Below are positions 1 through 12,100 of a stretch of DNA of 64,000 bases, one piece after another. Within the stretch, counting starts at the first letter, position 1; each line of letters starts with the position of its first letter. Location: contig OY829648.1 of assembly GCA_963691815.1 (NCBI GenBank), forward strand, positions 24,494,123 through 24,558,122. Reading direction: 5' to 3'. Origin of the DNA: Echiichthys vipera (lineage: Eukaryota > Chordata > Actinopteri > Perciformes > Trachinidae). The notes beneath the pieces were generated by a model. The model saw only the letters and a program-made list of their open reading frames with translations. It was not told the origin of the DNA and ran no database searches. A program made the translations under genes and the position numbers.

Positions 1-145
1 AGTTGCTGTATCTATATACCAGTGGTATTGATCTTCTCATCTAACTCTGGGCAAGAAAACAAATAAGCATATAGTTCAAAATGTCAAACTACAGTATTAA
101 TGCTGTAGCACTTCTACCTTAGTGCTTGATCAAAGTAACACTGAC

Positions 146-2390
146 CTCTCTTGATGAGCTCTGTCTTTCTGTCCGCCTTCTCTCTCCAGGGGATGTTAAT
201 GGACGGGAAGAAGGATCTCTTCTCCTTCGGCTCCTCTTCCCCTTGGACATGGCCTTGGCTGTTTCGGTGTAACTGGGCCACCGCTGAGGGTTCGTTTGTC
301 TGCTCCTGGCTGGATGACTCTGCGGCCCCCATCCTCTGGATCACGGCATCGATGGGAGGCCCATGGGCCACTTTAGGAAGCGGCGATGGGGGAGGTGTGG
401 AGACTGCTCCACTAGGTTTGGGTGACGTAGTTGGTCTTCGGTAGAGCAGTGACTTGGAAAGCACTTTTTCACCTTCGCTGTGTGAGGTCGGGCTGGTAGA
501 CTTAACCGGTTTAGCCCGAGGGAAGGCGGGGGCGGCAGATGCATGTAAGTACTTGCCCACCGCGCCTTCATTCTGAGGCGATGTGGGACTCTGGGATTTG
601 TCAGAAAAGACAGAAGAAGCGTCAGAGTCTGGCTCAATGGGGGTGAGAGGTGAAGGGACGCCGTCAAAACTGTCCCCAGCACTGTATCGCTTCTTCCTTT
701 TCTCAGTTGACTGCTCGCTGTGGAAGCGGAGGGAGTAATTGGTCCTCCTCAGCTTTATGCCAAAAGGCGAGGGCTGATCCTCACTGTCCTGGCCTCGGTC
801 CTCTCCCTCCGCTCTACTTTCAGACGCCTCCGTCTCACTCTTAGCCCTGCTCTTCAACTCTGGCCCGTCAGGTTGGGCTCCAGAGCTGGGAACCAAGAAA
901 GAGGGGAGGTCTTTGGCGAACATACATTCCTCTGACCCTCTTTCTATGATGCGGACAGTTTTACTCGTCCTGTTCTGAGGTTTACTGGTCGGAGCTGGGG
1001 AGGCTGCGGTGGGGCTTTCGGACGGAGAAGCTTCCTTAGCTTCCTCTCCTGCTTCCTTATCATCTGCACCGAACACCTCAGAGTTCCTGTTCGAATCTCC
1101 AAACTTCTTCTTCGCAGGGGTGATGGAGAACTTGGCGCTGGCAGACATGGTCTTCCTGAGGTTCGTGTGGGAAAACGCAGGCGAGTCTTCACCGCTGGAC
1201 TGGGGCTGGTTCTTGCTCGGTTCCGGGTATTCGTCATATTTCCCCTCCTCTACCCCCTTGAATATCTTTGATCTGATGCTAGCCCATTCTGCCAGGACGC
1301 ACTGATCTGTCGAGGGCGAGGACTCGTTGAGTGATTTGGTTTTGCCAGACTTGCGGTCTGGAGAAGTTTTGCTCTTAGTCGGTGGTGTTCCCTGCGCCTT
1401 TCTATCCTCTCCCAAACCCAGCAGAGACTTGCAAGCAGTGTCTTTGATCTGGTCTAAATTGACAGCTGTCCCACAGAGCTGTGCGCCTGTCACTAAGATG
1501 GCTGTGTGGGGGACATATGGAGACGATGGCAGGTTGGGGGATTCTGGTCCTTCAGAAGAGGACGCCTTAGCACTCTCTCTTTGCTCAGCTACAGTACCGC
1601 TCTGGTGGCTGGAGGCCGGCGTAACAGGCGTCAGGTTGACCTTCTGGAACAAAATCTGTTTTTCTCCAGAGGAAACTTTGAAGGAGAAAGGCCTCTGTCT
1701 CTCCTCCATCTCCCTCCAGCGCAGCTCCTCAGCCCTCCTCTGCTCCTCCTGCTCCTTCCTCCTCCTCTCCTCCGCTTCCATTTTTTTCTTTCCTTCAAAC
1801 TCCTGCAACCTCAGCTTCTCAGCGTCCTCCTTTTTCTTTATTTCCTCTTCTTCCTCCCTTAGCTTCCGCTTCTTCTCTGCCTCAAGCTTCAGCTGCCTCC
1901 TCGCTTCTTCTTCCTCCTCCTCTTTCCTCCTCTGCTCTTCCAGTCGTCTCCTCTCTTCCTCCTCCAGCTTTCTGCGCTCCTGCATCCTCCTTTCCTCCTC
2001 CTCCCTCCTGATCCACTCTACCTCCTCTCGCCGCCTTCTTTCCTCTTCCTCTCTGACCCTTTTCTCCTCTTCCTCCCTCCTCCTTCTCTCTGCCTCCTCT
2101 CTAAGCCTTCGTTCTTCCTCCTCCTGCTGTTTACGGCACCTCTCCGCCTCTAGTTCATGCAGCCTCAGGTCCTCTGCGGCTCTCTTCCTCCTCTCTTCTT
2201 CCTCCTGTTTGAGTCTCTGTTCCTCCAGCTCCCTCTTCCTCCTCATCTCCTGTCTCTCCTCCTCATGGAGTCTCTGCTTCTTGAAGCTTTCTAGGGACTC
2301 AACAGACGCCCTGCGCTGGTCGTCCGTGGAGACACCTGCTGTCTCGAGGTCCTCTTCCACCACACCGGGGATAGATACCTCTTGGAGGTC
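146..2390 (-). CDS. cracd: Large coiled-coil exon of CRACD
   Basis: This single 2245-nt exon holds most of the visible protein. Its acceptor (ttcccag, then GAC) is at 2392-2391 and its donor (GAGAG, then gtcagt) is at 145-140. About 200 residues are Glu/Arg/Lys-rich coiled coil, written as a nearly pure purine strand (pyrimidine-rich on the plus strand, about 1690-2290). A Ser/Pro/Lys-rich low-complexity tail with many SP/TP sites follows. Confidence 0.9.
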
Positions 2391-5300
2391 CTGGGAATTA
2401 GGAAATATGATTAGTTCCTATTTTCTTAAACAAAACAAAAGGTGGCAAATGACACAAAATAATGAAACACACGCTAACACACATTTGGGGTGACTCAGGT
2501 AGACTTTGGCTCACCTGTGTAAACCGGCGGTGTTTGCGAGAAACCCTCTGGTTTTTGGGTTTGACGGACAGTTTATGCTTAGCAGCGGTGTTGTCTAAGC
2601 GAGGAACAGACTGTGGAACGGCGTCCAGATTGATGGACTCAATAGTACCGGTAGGCGGAAGAACTCGTCTGGACCTTGGTGACTTCATTGGGGTGCTGTG
2701 TGGTCCGGCTTGTTGAGCCCCCTGGACCTCCTTTTGTCACAATAACAAAGCTCTTATTAAAAACAGAAACACATCCAAGCTTTGTTATAATACCTTAAAA
2801 AAAGTACTCCACCGACCTCTATGAATCTGTCTGACTCACAATGGACAGTTTTTATTCCATTCAGTATTCTGCCTTATCAAAACCCGGGGCCTACATACCC
2901 ATAATGCAACTGCAACTATTGACAGTTCAGTTGGAGATATGTGTGCATAGAGTGCTGCAGAAATGGTGCATTTTTGTAGGCCAACCTGGAAGTTAAAGTT
3001 GCCCTGGTCCCCTTGACAAAAAGCCATTAGGACTTCTGTTAACTGATTTCATAATACTTACATGTTTTGTTCGGCAAGATAATCTCCACAAATGAACACC
3101 ACTTCTATGATTTTAGAAGTGTAATTGCAGTCAGCAAAAGTAAAAAGCTAACGTTAGGATATAAACCATCACACCACGGTGGCACAACAACTTAATCACC
3201 ACTAACAGATTTCACACGTTTCATTTAGCCACTTGGTAGCAATCGCCTTTTTTTAAAGACACATGCAAAATCCCCAAGTAGGGTATTTATTCACTTATTT
3301 TATGATGGAAAATAAAACGTGATTAGTGAAAATCTTTCATAATTTTGAGACAAGGGGAACCAGAAGTACAAAAATACCATTTCTGTGTTTACCACTCATT
3401 CCTGCAGCACTCTATAGTAGCAGCTAACGCGGCCTCAAGCAGGGATAAGAAGTGGGCTACATCTGTCTGGTGAACTCATTTCATCCTAACACCACCCTCT
3501 GGATATCTTTTTATCTTCAAACTTCTTCAGCCCCAACCGACACTGGCCTTTTGAGAAGGATGTCAATTAAGGACATTTATCAGATTTTGCATAGCTCCCT
3601 CTGGAGCCACAAATATATATATATACAGTATATACTTTATATATATATATATACACACATACACACACAAGTTTTTCACATGTACATAGTAGTACTCCCC
3701 AAGAGCAGACTTTTATATGTAAAAAACAGAACCAAACAGTCATCAGAATATGTTAATGGGTTGTTTGTTACCTTTGGCTCCGTTATTGCTGGCTCGGCTT
3801 CTACCTGGGCCAAAACCTTTAGAGGACTCTGAGGAACCTCTTCCTCATCCGAACTTCCCTCATCTCCTTCACTTTTCCTCAGAGAAGAAGGCCTCTGGCC
3901 AAACTTTATACCTTGTGCTATCTGCCTCTGTTTGACCAAGAGAAAAAGTTGCACGTTATGTATGTAGACAGAAGATAACTGTTCAGCACCGGAGTGCACA
4001 CCCACCGCAAGGCCCACCTGCAGATTCCTAACTTTATCCGAGACGTTTTCCTGGGACATGCTTTGATCTAGACGGGGCTCAGTCGCCGGCTCCTCTGGGA
4101 TGAAGATGCTGTCGTGTGAGAGAGCTCGAGATCCGATGGGATTCAACTCCCTGCAGAAGAACAAGAGTCTTTAGTGTTGCAGGGTGTCATGACAGCCAGT
4201 CAGTCATTCATTCATTTATCAGGAGCGGGATCTCCGTAAATCATTTTTACACAAAGAACTGAATGACCTCTTTACACACCAGCAAATCATCATCATTAAA
4301 GGGTGAAATTGTGTTAAGCCCTTTAGAAGCTGCACTTGAGCAGAGCCTCACCCTTTTCCCTGCAGATTGTGCAACCACAACCCGCAGCGTTTACGAGAGT
4401 GTGTGAACACTTTTGTTTTTCTAGAAGTGAAAGGAATCTGATAAAAACCAGGCTTCTCTTTGAAAATATCTGTGTGGATAAAGGCGGCAAAATATATTCA
4501 TAAACTTCCTCTGAAGGCCATAAGTTATAAGGATTAAGACCTGCGTTTACAGCTTTTATCAGCAGCAACAAAATGACAAGAGCACAAGCTCAGTTTCATT
4601 ATGTCACACATAAAACTTCACCTGTGTTGTTACCTCAGATTTTGATTGGACTCTTCATCGTCAGATACAACTCCATTGCACACTTCCCCAGTAGAAAAAC
4701 TGCCTTTTAGCTCTGCTCCATCAAAGCCCCCTTTCGCCTCCCTCTTCTTCTTCTTCTTCCCAAAGAGTCGTCTGAAGGGCTGGAATTTGCCCTGTCGTTT
4801 TCTCTCTGTTGGCAAAAGAAAATAAATGACAACCACAGCTACATGTAATCAGATCATCAATCTTCATAACTCGCCCTCGGGCTAGATAACGAGCAGGACA
4901 GTGCCTATGGGCGGGTTTTTTGTATGCATGTGTGTAGATAATGAAATGCGATTGATTGCATTAAAAGGAAATAAATCAAAACAGCAAGATGGAATGAGAA
5001 GAAAACCTCGGCTCTTTGGTTCATACTTACTTGTTTTTTAAAAGGAAGTGGGAAAGATAAACAACACGCAGAGAAAGAGAGCACCCACAGCCGTAGCAGC
5101 TTTAGAGAACGGCTGTACAAATCCTTGAATTGCTAACGGAAAACAGAGAAATCCATTATTGGTCCTGAGGGAACGTAGAGAAGGCAGTGCACACAAGGAC
5201 GCCCTGACTGTCCACATGGATCCAAGAAGTTAATGTCAAATGTGGGACGTCACATTTGACCTGTAAAATTTAGATAAGACAATAAATGTGTTATCTGACA

Positions 5301-8300
5301 AATACCTAAAGAGAGTTTAATTATTACTTCATGACACATATCAATGCTAATCACTTTGGCAGATAATCACTGGACCAGTGAGGCAACCCCTTCTACGTCA
5401 CGTTAGTATAGAGCAAAAAAATAAGGAGCAACGTGATGCGTCTTGACCTATGTAATGAAACACAGCAGCTGGTAATAACTGTGCTAGTTCATCATAAGGA
5501 AGTCATGGACCAAATTTGTGAAACTAACTTTTGGACTTTTGGTTGATATCTTTATTTCCTCAGTTATAAACTCTCAAACATCAGCCAGATTTTCCCATGA
5601 GTAAAGGGAAAAACATGGCTCTCTTCTCTCCCCAGATCCCAAAGATGAGATTTGTTGACATGTCATTTGAAAATGTAAACAGATAAACGTATCTTAATTA
5701 AATGTGATAAAGAGCATCTCTCTTTGTTTACTCTGCACTGCTTTGTGTGCCTACGTAATTCTGTCTGTCTTTTGTTTTTGTCTGTGTATCTGTGATCTTG
5801 TGGAGGTCCACTGGCTGAACCAAGTGGGTGAGGTTACAGAGCTACAAAGCTACTCTACACCGCTGTGCAGACAGGCGTTCTCAGAGCTCAGTGGGGATCC
5901 CTTTCAGAGCTATAAGTAGCAACTGGTGTGGGATTTCACTGCTCACTGTACCAGAGGCATCATGGGAAATGATACAGTAAACTAATTTCTCCTCGTAGAT
6001 CCTTGACTCTAGATGTCTTTTATTTTTTGCGTGGGTGAGTTCAAGTGCTGTGCATGTATTTATATACTGACAAAGATATGAATACATAGAGTATACGTGG
6101 GAGGTATTTGTTATAAGACTACAGTATCAGTCCATATGTGCAATTCTGTCACAGAAACCCTGCATCACCGCAAGTGTTTCCATCTTGTCCACAATCTCAT
6201 TTTCTCACAAAGCTTCATTAGATGTGGTTTCTTTCTGCATGGCACCACTCTATCACTAACGTTAACATCTTATGAACCCTTCCTTACAGCTGTACTTATA
6301 CTGCACTTTTACGCTCCTTTACTTCCACCATTCTTTCCATGTTTAACTGTAAAGCTATAGTTATCTACTTTCTTGCTGAGAAGCAGATGGGAAGACTGAT
6401 ACCACTTTTATGTCTGTCGGCTGAATACAGCCAGCAGCCAGTTAGCGTAGCTCAGCTTAAATACTAAGGAAACTATCGGAAACAGCTAGCCTGACAACAA
6501 ATGGCCAACCAGCGCCTCTAAAGCTCACTAGTTAACATTTTATATCTCGTTTGAAATCTAAAAACCGAAGTATAAATAAAGCAAGTTGCAGTTTTACTGC
6601 GGTATTGTGCTAGACCAGCAGAGATTCCAGGAAATCATTACTCCCAACCAAAGAAATAGCCTCGTCCAGTCCTAGTACTACTTCACCTAGCCCTAAACCA
6701 CAACATGTTGTTTTACACCTTTTTTACACCTAAAGTTTGGTAGTTACCTTTAGAGATTCTGGTACATTCATTACTTGTGTATACACCCAGGGGGAGTGTA
6801 CCTATGTTCCCAACTTTGTATGTGACCGGAGAACATCTGACTCCTTTTTTAAGAAAAGGGTCGGGTGTTCCCCACTTTTCACAGAAATGGTCCTATGTTA
6901 CCATGTCTGTTATTTTTTTCCACAATCGGTTTCAAAATTCCCCGGCAAGTAGGCCTATGTAGACCCTAACACTACCCTCTAACCTTGACCCTAACCGTAA
7001 CCCCTAACCCTAACAAAATGCTGAATGAATTTAGCGAAGGCTTGTGGGACGGGGAACATAGGGATGACCCCGACCCAGGCTAAGGTGACCAAATTTCTGA
7101 AATGAAAACTGGGGACCGTTCCAATTCGGCGGTCAATATATCAGTAAAATGTTCAGTGTTATTATCTAAAAGGGGGACACTTCCCGCTTCCCTCACAATG
7201 GGATTGAAACATAAACCAGTAGGCTTTGCTGCCCAGCCTTTCTTGCCACATAAAATATTATTTCACTCCGTGGTCGGTTTTCCTGAAACATGGACATGTG
7301 GTCACCGTAACAGGCTACAGTAAGTGTTTCCCTAGCTTGTTAAGCTAATAGACTGCTAACGTTGCCTTCATATTGGACTGAACAGACTCAAGAGTGGCAA
7401 CTATCTTCTCATTTAACTCAACACGAAAAAGCAAATTAATGTATTTCCTAGAATGTCAAACTATTTCTTCAAGAATTGCTTATGAGGTTAGAAGTAACAC
7501 GTTTGCTGTTGTGGTTATAAGCAAGTTAGTCGCATTCAAAAACTGATTTCTTTGTCAACTGATTCTACTCTTGATTAATCAATACGTTTTCTTGCACTAA
7601 AATAATGACATTATGTCTTATGTGTGTGTGTGTGTGTGTGTGTTTGAGATGGTATGAGGCTTTATTCATGGTTTTGCTAATTATTAACAAAATTCAGTGT
7701 TTTTAAAACAATTGTTTTTACAGAACACTGATACTGATGCTTGATACTCGGACTTTCTTCCTCTGTCTAAGGGCAGTGACTGATATTATGGCTTCACACT
7801 GATGTTCTCCTTCCCTGCAGATGCTCCTCTGGCATCGGTTCCCGTCCAGCGTTTCTACTCTGGTCCGAGGCCCATAATGCACTGCCGTGGGCATGCTCAC
7901 ACACTCATGCGTGAAACGAGAAAGGACACGTTTTTCTGCAGCATAGACGACTCAGCGGCAGAACTCAACAGAGCAGCAGCAAACCTAACGCAGGGGTTAG
8001 CTCTTGCTTCCTGTGTGCTTGTGGCGCGGTGTGTTTCGACTCTGGTCCTCTGAACTCAGACCCCTGCTGGCTGTTCATTCAGGGATATCTCACTATCCTT
8101 CACTATCTGGTGAAGGCAAATTGATTAGCTGGTAGCATCAAAAAAACAGCAGGTAGGCAACTCAGAAGACCTGATTTTGAATTCTTATCAACCAAGCAAA
8201 AGATAAGATGTGCAAAATGCAGTAATAGATTCCCTTTGTCTTTAAAGGAACAGTTTGACATTTTGGGAAATATGCTTTTTTGGCTTTCTAGCAGAGAGTT

Positions 8301-9101
8301 AGACGAGAAGATCGATGCCACTTTCCTGTCTGTCTGATATGAAAGTGCAGCCAGCAGCCTAGCAGCTTGGCACAAAGACAGAAAACAGGGGGAAACAGCT
8401 ATAATGGCTCTGTCCAAAGGTAAAAAGATCTGTTTAATTAACACTAACTTGTTATTACGGAAAAACTGTTGGCCCCAACTACATGAGACTCGTTGGAAGA
8501 GCGTAGCATTGGCCAAGGAAGAACCCCTTACATTTTGGAGCATATATGATTCACAGGGTGGATGCACAAATATTTTTTCTCTTTCGTTGACGCTGCAACA
8601 AAGTGCATTTGTGCTTTGTTTGTGTGGTGCCGGAATAATCTGAAAAATGAGTTCCCGATGGGAAAATTGACACTACATTAACATTATGAGATAGGGTATG
8701 CCTGTGGAGGTTTGTGCTCTCCAAGTGCCCTCCTAGTTATAATTGATACTATTATATTAATGTGCTATTTCATTTTTCTTACACTACTGATCAGATTGAG
8801 CCTTAAAAGAGCTTGAAAGGATCAAACAAGTAAAGAGGAGATCAAACAAGTCAGAAGCATGGACTTGGCACTAGCCTAAGTAAAGGCTCAAGTCAAACCC
8901 ATCACCACACCATGCAGTTCTTAAAGAGACAGTGACAAATGATAATTTCATCCTGATGCTGTGATCACTGAATCTAATTTAACTGCCTGTCTCTTTAAGA
9001 TGTCGCTAAAAGCACTCATTTTTTTCCTATTTACCTGGGCCTTTGGATTCGGTTACCTCTAAAAGCATGTCATGCTTAGTTTCCGTGGCGTCGGTCGCCA
9101 T
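146..9101 (-). CDS. cracd: CRACD, capping protein-inhibiting regulator of actin dynamics (3' end beyond window)
   Basis: Cytoplasmic protein of the CRACD/KIAA1211 family, known to inhibit actin capping protein and so favour actin polymerisation. Coding exons (minus strand, 5' to 3'): 9101-9035, 4805-4634, 4150-4018, 3927-3772, 2730-2515, 2390-146. Phases join without a break and give 996 codons plus one base. The first exon starts MATDATETKHD and joins through a split Glu codon to a basic motif KFQPFRRLFGKKKKK (residues 29-43). Next come the family motif SHDSIFIPE (91-99), the block TGTIESINLDAVPQSVPRLD, an extremely charged Glu/Arg/Lys coiled coil (about 282-480) and the conserved block FSFKVSSGEKQILFQKVNLT (483-502). 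The last visible residues, FFPSINIPWREK...LIKR, are followed by a donor gtcagt at 145-140, so at least one more exon lies to the left. CRACDL is the paralogue alternative; the neighbours CEP135 and EXOC1 favour CRACD. Confidence 0.93.
4806..9034 (-). other. CRACD intron between coding exons 1 and 2
   Basis: I see no further exon here. The stretch holds a short TG microsatellite (about 7620-7642), two copies of a common teleost dispersed repeat (about 6360-6570 and 8240-8570) and a repeat with telomere-like CTAACC runs (about 6780-7080). The remainder is ordinary AT-rich intron. Confidence 0.7.
6780..7080. repeat. Dispersed repeat carrying telomere-like CTAACC runs
   Basis: It shares long phrases (CACTTTTCACAGAAA, GACCCTAACACTACC, CTAACAAAATGCTGAAT) with 59450-59710. 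Each copy contains several degenerate CCCTAA units. Confidence 0.6.
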
Positions 9102-9119
9102 GGTCACTGCACACCTCGG
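9035..9119 (-). CDS. cracd: CRACD first coding exon with 18 nt of 5' UTR
   Basis: The ATG at 9101-9099 sits in a good context (GTGACCATGG). The exon is bounded by an acceptor (ctcaccacag) ending at 9120 and a donor gtaaat starting at 9034. It ends in phase 1, and the next exon (4805) begins AG, which restores a Glu codon and leads straight into the basic KFQPFRRLFG motif. That join is the reason for choosing this start. Confidence 0.8.
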
Positions 9120-12100
9120 CTGTGGTGAGAGAAGAAGGAAGTGAGCATGCGGATGCTGTTACCATCTTTACTGCAGGGGCGTAAAAGGGACAAGCAAGCG
9201 TTTAATCGAGGCAAAAGAGAGGAGAGAGACATGAGATGTGGAAAGGGGCACTGAATATTTACAGTGCTACAGTAGAGCTGCAGCTGGACTTCACTTTCTT
9301 GCTTTTCATTTTGCTCTCCATTACCATCAAAAAGCTCGGCTTTGTTAGCTCTTGCAGAATGGCTCTCGGGGATAGGCTTGTCTGGGGCACGATAAAGCCC
9401 CTGCTGTTTTAAAAGCAAAATGAGCCGTCTGAGGCCACTCTGTTGTGCCCCGTTGATGTAGAAATGGTGGCACTAAAATGTCTGCTGTACATCTCAAATG
9501 ACAACACACAGCCAAGATGAAGATAAAAACAAATCTACAAATGCAGGATGCACCTTTGCTACATCTAATAATAACAGATCCACAGCAGAAATAAGCACAC
9601 AAACCACATAAACAACCTCTTATTTGCATTTCATAAATGGACCCACAAACCACAAACGGCCTCCTGAACCCTGACCGCTGCTTCCTCAAAGACCTGTCTG
9701 CACCAAGTCGGCAGAGCCAGAGGTTTTCTGATGTACAGCGGAAAATGTGTGTCGTGTGAACACCACAAGCATTCGGGCCGGCAGTATAAAACTAGAGTGT
9801 GTGAGACAGTACTGAGAGAGACGGAGAGAGGCCCGCTGTCTCCAGTGGGATCAGCATGCCGTGGGCTTCCTTCCTCAGGGTGACAGAGCCGGACAGACTC
9901 TCTCAGAAATGTCTCGCCTCAAAAAGGCTCTTTGTCCTGCCAGCGTAGAACAAGGAGCAAACAAGCATGTTTGGTAGTTGGGGTGTGTGAACACAGACAG
10001 AGACTGTGTGTGATTGTGTCTGCTGGTGTTAAGAGAGATATTGTGGATTATTTTGGTTTGTCTGTTTATTGACATGTGTCGACTCGAATGTTGAGCAAAT
10101 GTCTGTGGCATGATTTTTTGAATTTGTTCGCTGCAGCAATAGGACTGCAAACACAGATAGGGAGCAGCTAAAGATGGGATGAGAGAAAGCACGATGAGCA
10201 GCCATGTGCTCTACAGAAGCAGAGAAATGCCTTTGACAGGGATACAGCTGCATCATAGTATGGTGGCGGCATAACACGATGCTGCATCTCAGAACAACCC
10301 AGCAACTCAACATCATTCGATGGTGACACGGCTCTGCACCAGAGCAGGGCCAGACAACTCCAGTCCAAAGGCATGGCTTAGGTGTTGGAGCAGCCAAGTG
10401 CCATTACCTCACAGCACAAGTAGCTTGCCAACAAAGCAGACAGACGAACGTGGTGGAGCCATGAAACAATTTACCTATTTCAGCTGCACAGCTCGAGATG
10501 GCTGCGCACCACTGCAGTAAAACCTTAGGGAACATCGATCTGCCCTTTTTGCACAATGCTTGTTTTACCCAGACGAGCGTCGCTTCTGCCTCCGCTGTGG
10601 CTTTGGGAGAAAACGGTGAAATAAATAGAGAACAGAGACAAAACAGCAGGGTTCGGTTCGTTAGGTCTGTTAGCATCAGGTGCACTCACAGAGGGGAACA
10701 TGAGCATGAGGGGTGACATGGCCAGGGGTGGATGAGGAAGCACTTCAAAACAGAAAAACGCAATCTCTCGGGATGTACGAGGTGACGACGACAAACCCGA
10801 TGAAACATTTTCACTATTGCGGTTATCATCTTACACTACATCTCGTCAACACCGACACTTTGACCCAATCTATGCCATTATCTGAAGTTCGAGCGGCCTC
10901 TGGTTTCCATGGCAACCTGTTAGCAGCAGCAAAGGGCAAGACAGACGCAACCTGGCATCACCATACACAACAAATCCTTATTGCTACAAACAGACTGAAA
11001 CAGTTCACCAGGCGAACACCTGCATGTGTCTCTCCTGATGTGGTTGTTTCAACAGCGGCTGCAATGAGCAGCAAGGGTGTGTCCAAGTGCATGTGTTGCT
11101 TATGTGAAAAAAAGGGTCGGCTCATTGAAAATATGGGAAATAAATATTAGGTGTTGTGATTAATCATGATATCCAGTCACACCACTGCTGCCAAATCTAC
11201 GAGTAAAGCAAGTCATGACATGGTGCTTTAAACGGATAATTCCCACACAAATGCAATGCTGCGCTCACAGACAGGTTAGAAAGAAGGCCTTGATGCCAGC
11301 AGCTGGCTCAGGTTAGCCATATTTTTTACTGTGAATTGTGCGCCCAAGGCATTTCCTGAATGTCTCCATCTCTATGGAAGTTTTTAAACTCCCCAAATTA
11401 AAACACTTTAAACTGATAAATACGTCTGCTTTTTCCTTTTTCTGTGTTGTAATTTGATGTAAATGTGGCATGGACAATTCATGTCACATTGAAAAACAAT
11501 TGATTTAGTAATTAAAAGTTAAATAGCCAATGAATGTTCTTTTTAACACAGTTAGTAATTTTATTTGTGTATACACATCTACATATATATATTTACCGCC
11601 TCTCTTTAGAGGATCAGTTCACCCCAAAATCGAAATAGGTATTTTACCATTCCATGTATTTGATTTGGGGTGAACTGACCCTTTAAACCATCCCCCCCAA
11701 AGAAGCCCAGTCTGCTCTGAATGGTCAGCGTTCCAGGTCTTCTGCATCTACACTGTTTGTGTCTCTACACCATCACTGCAGCCGGGGAATGGCTGTAACA
11801 GCATTTAAATCTTCCATATACGTATATCTCCTAGATATATGCCAATTTAAAGGCAGTTCGATATGTGCAGCAGCACGAAACATTGTGTTGGTTTTACAGC
11901 AGTGTGGTGTTTTTGGCTTTCATTCAGTCTTTGAGCTGTTGTGGATGAATCCATGAATCCATTGCAGATTGCGTGACTGGCTCTCAGTCACAGTAAAATG
12001 TTTTAGTTTTAAAGTTGACCTAAATACGTCACCTGGTTATGTAATTGCTGCACATTTCTGTTGTGCATTTCACACGCAGATGGAATAACCGAACTATAAA

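Noticed and set aside
1327..2493. A 388-codon plus-strand ORF rich in Ser and Leu
   Set aside because: It is the exact antisense of the CRACD coiled coil; GAG/AGG codons read backwards give Leu and Ser. It has no independent family features.
8103..8567. A 154-codon minus-strand ORF
   Set aside because: It lies in a copy of an abundant teleost dispersed repeat (related segments near 6360, 41700, 54040 and 55790) and has no domain.
9090..9106. X-box-like GTCGCCATGGTCAC at the CRACD start
   Set aside because: It overlaps the CRACD initiation codon and its context, which explains the GCCATGG core. The right half does not match an RFX site.
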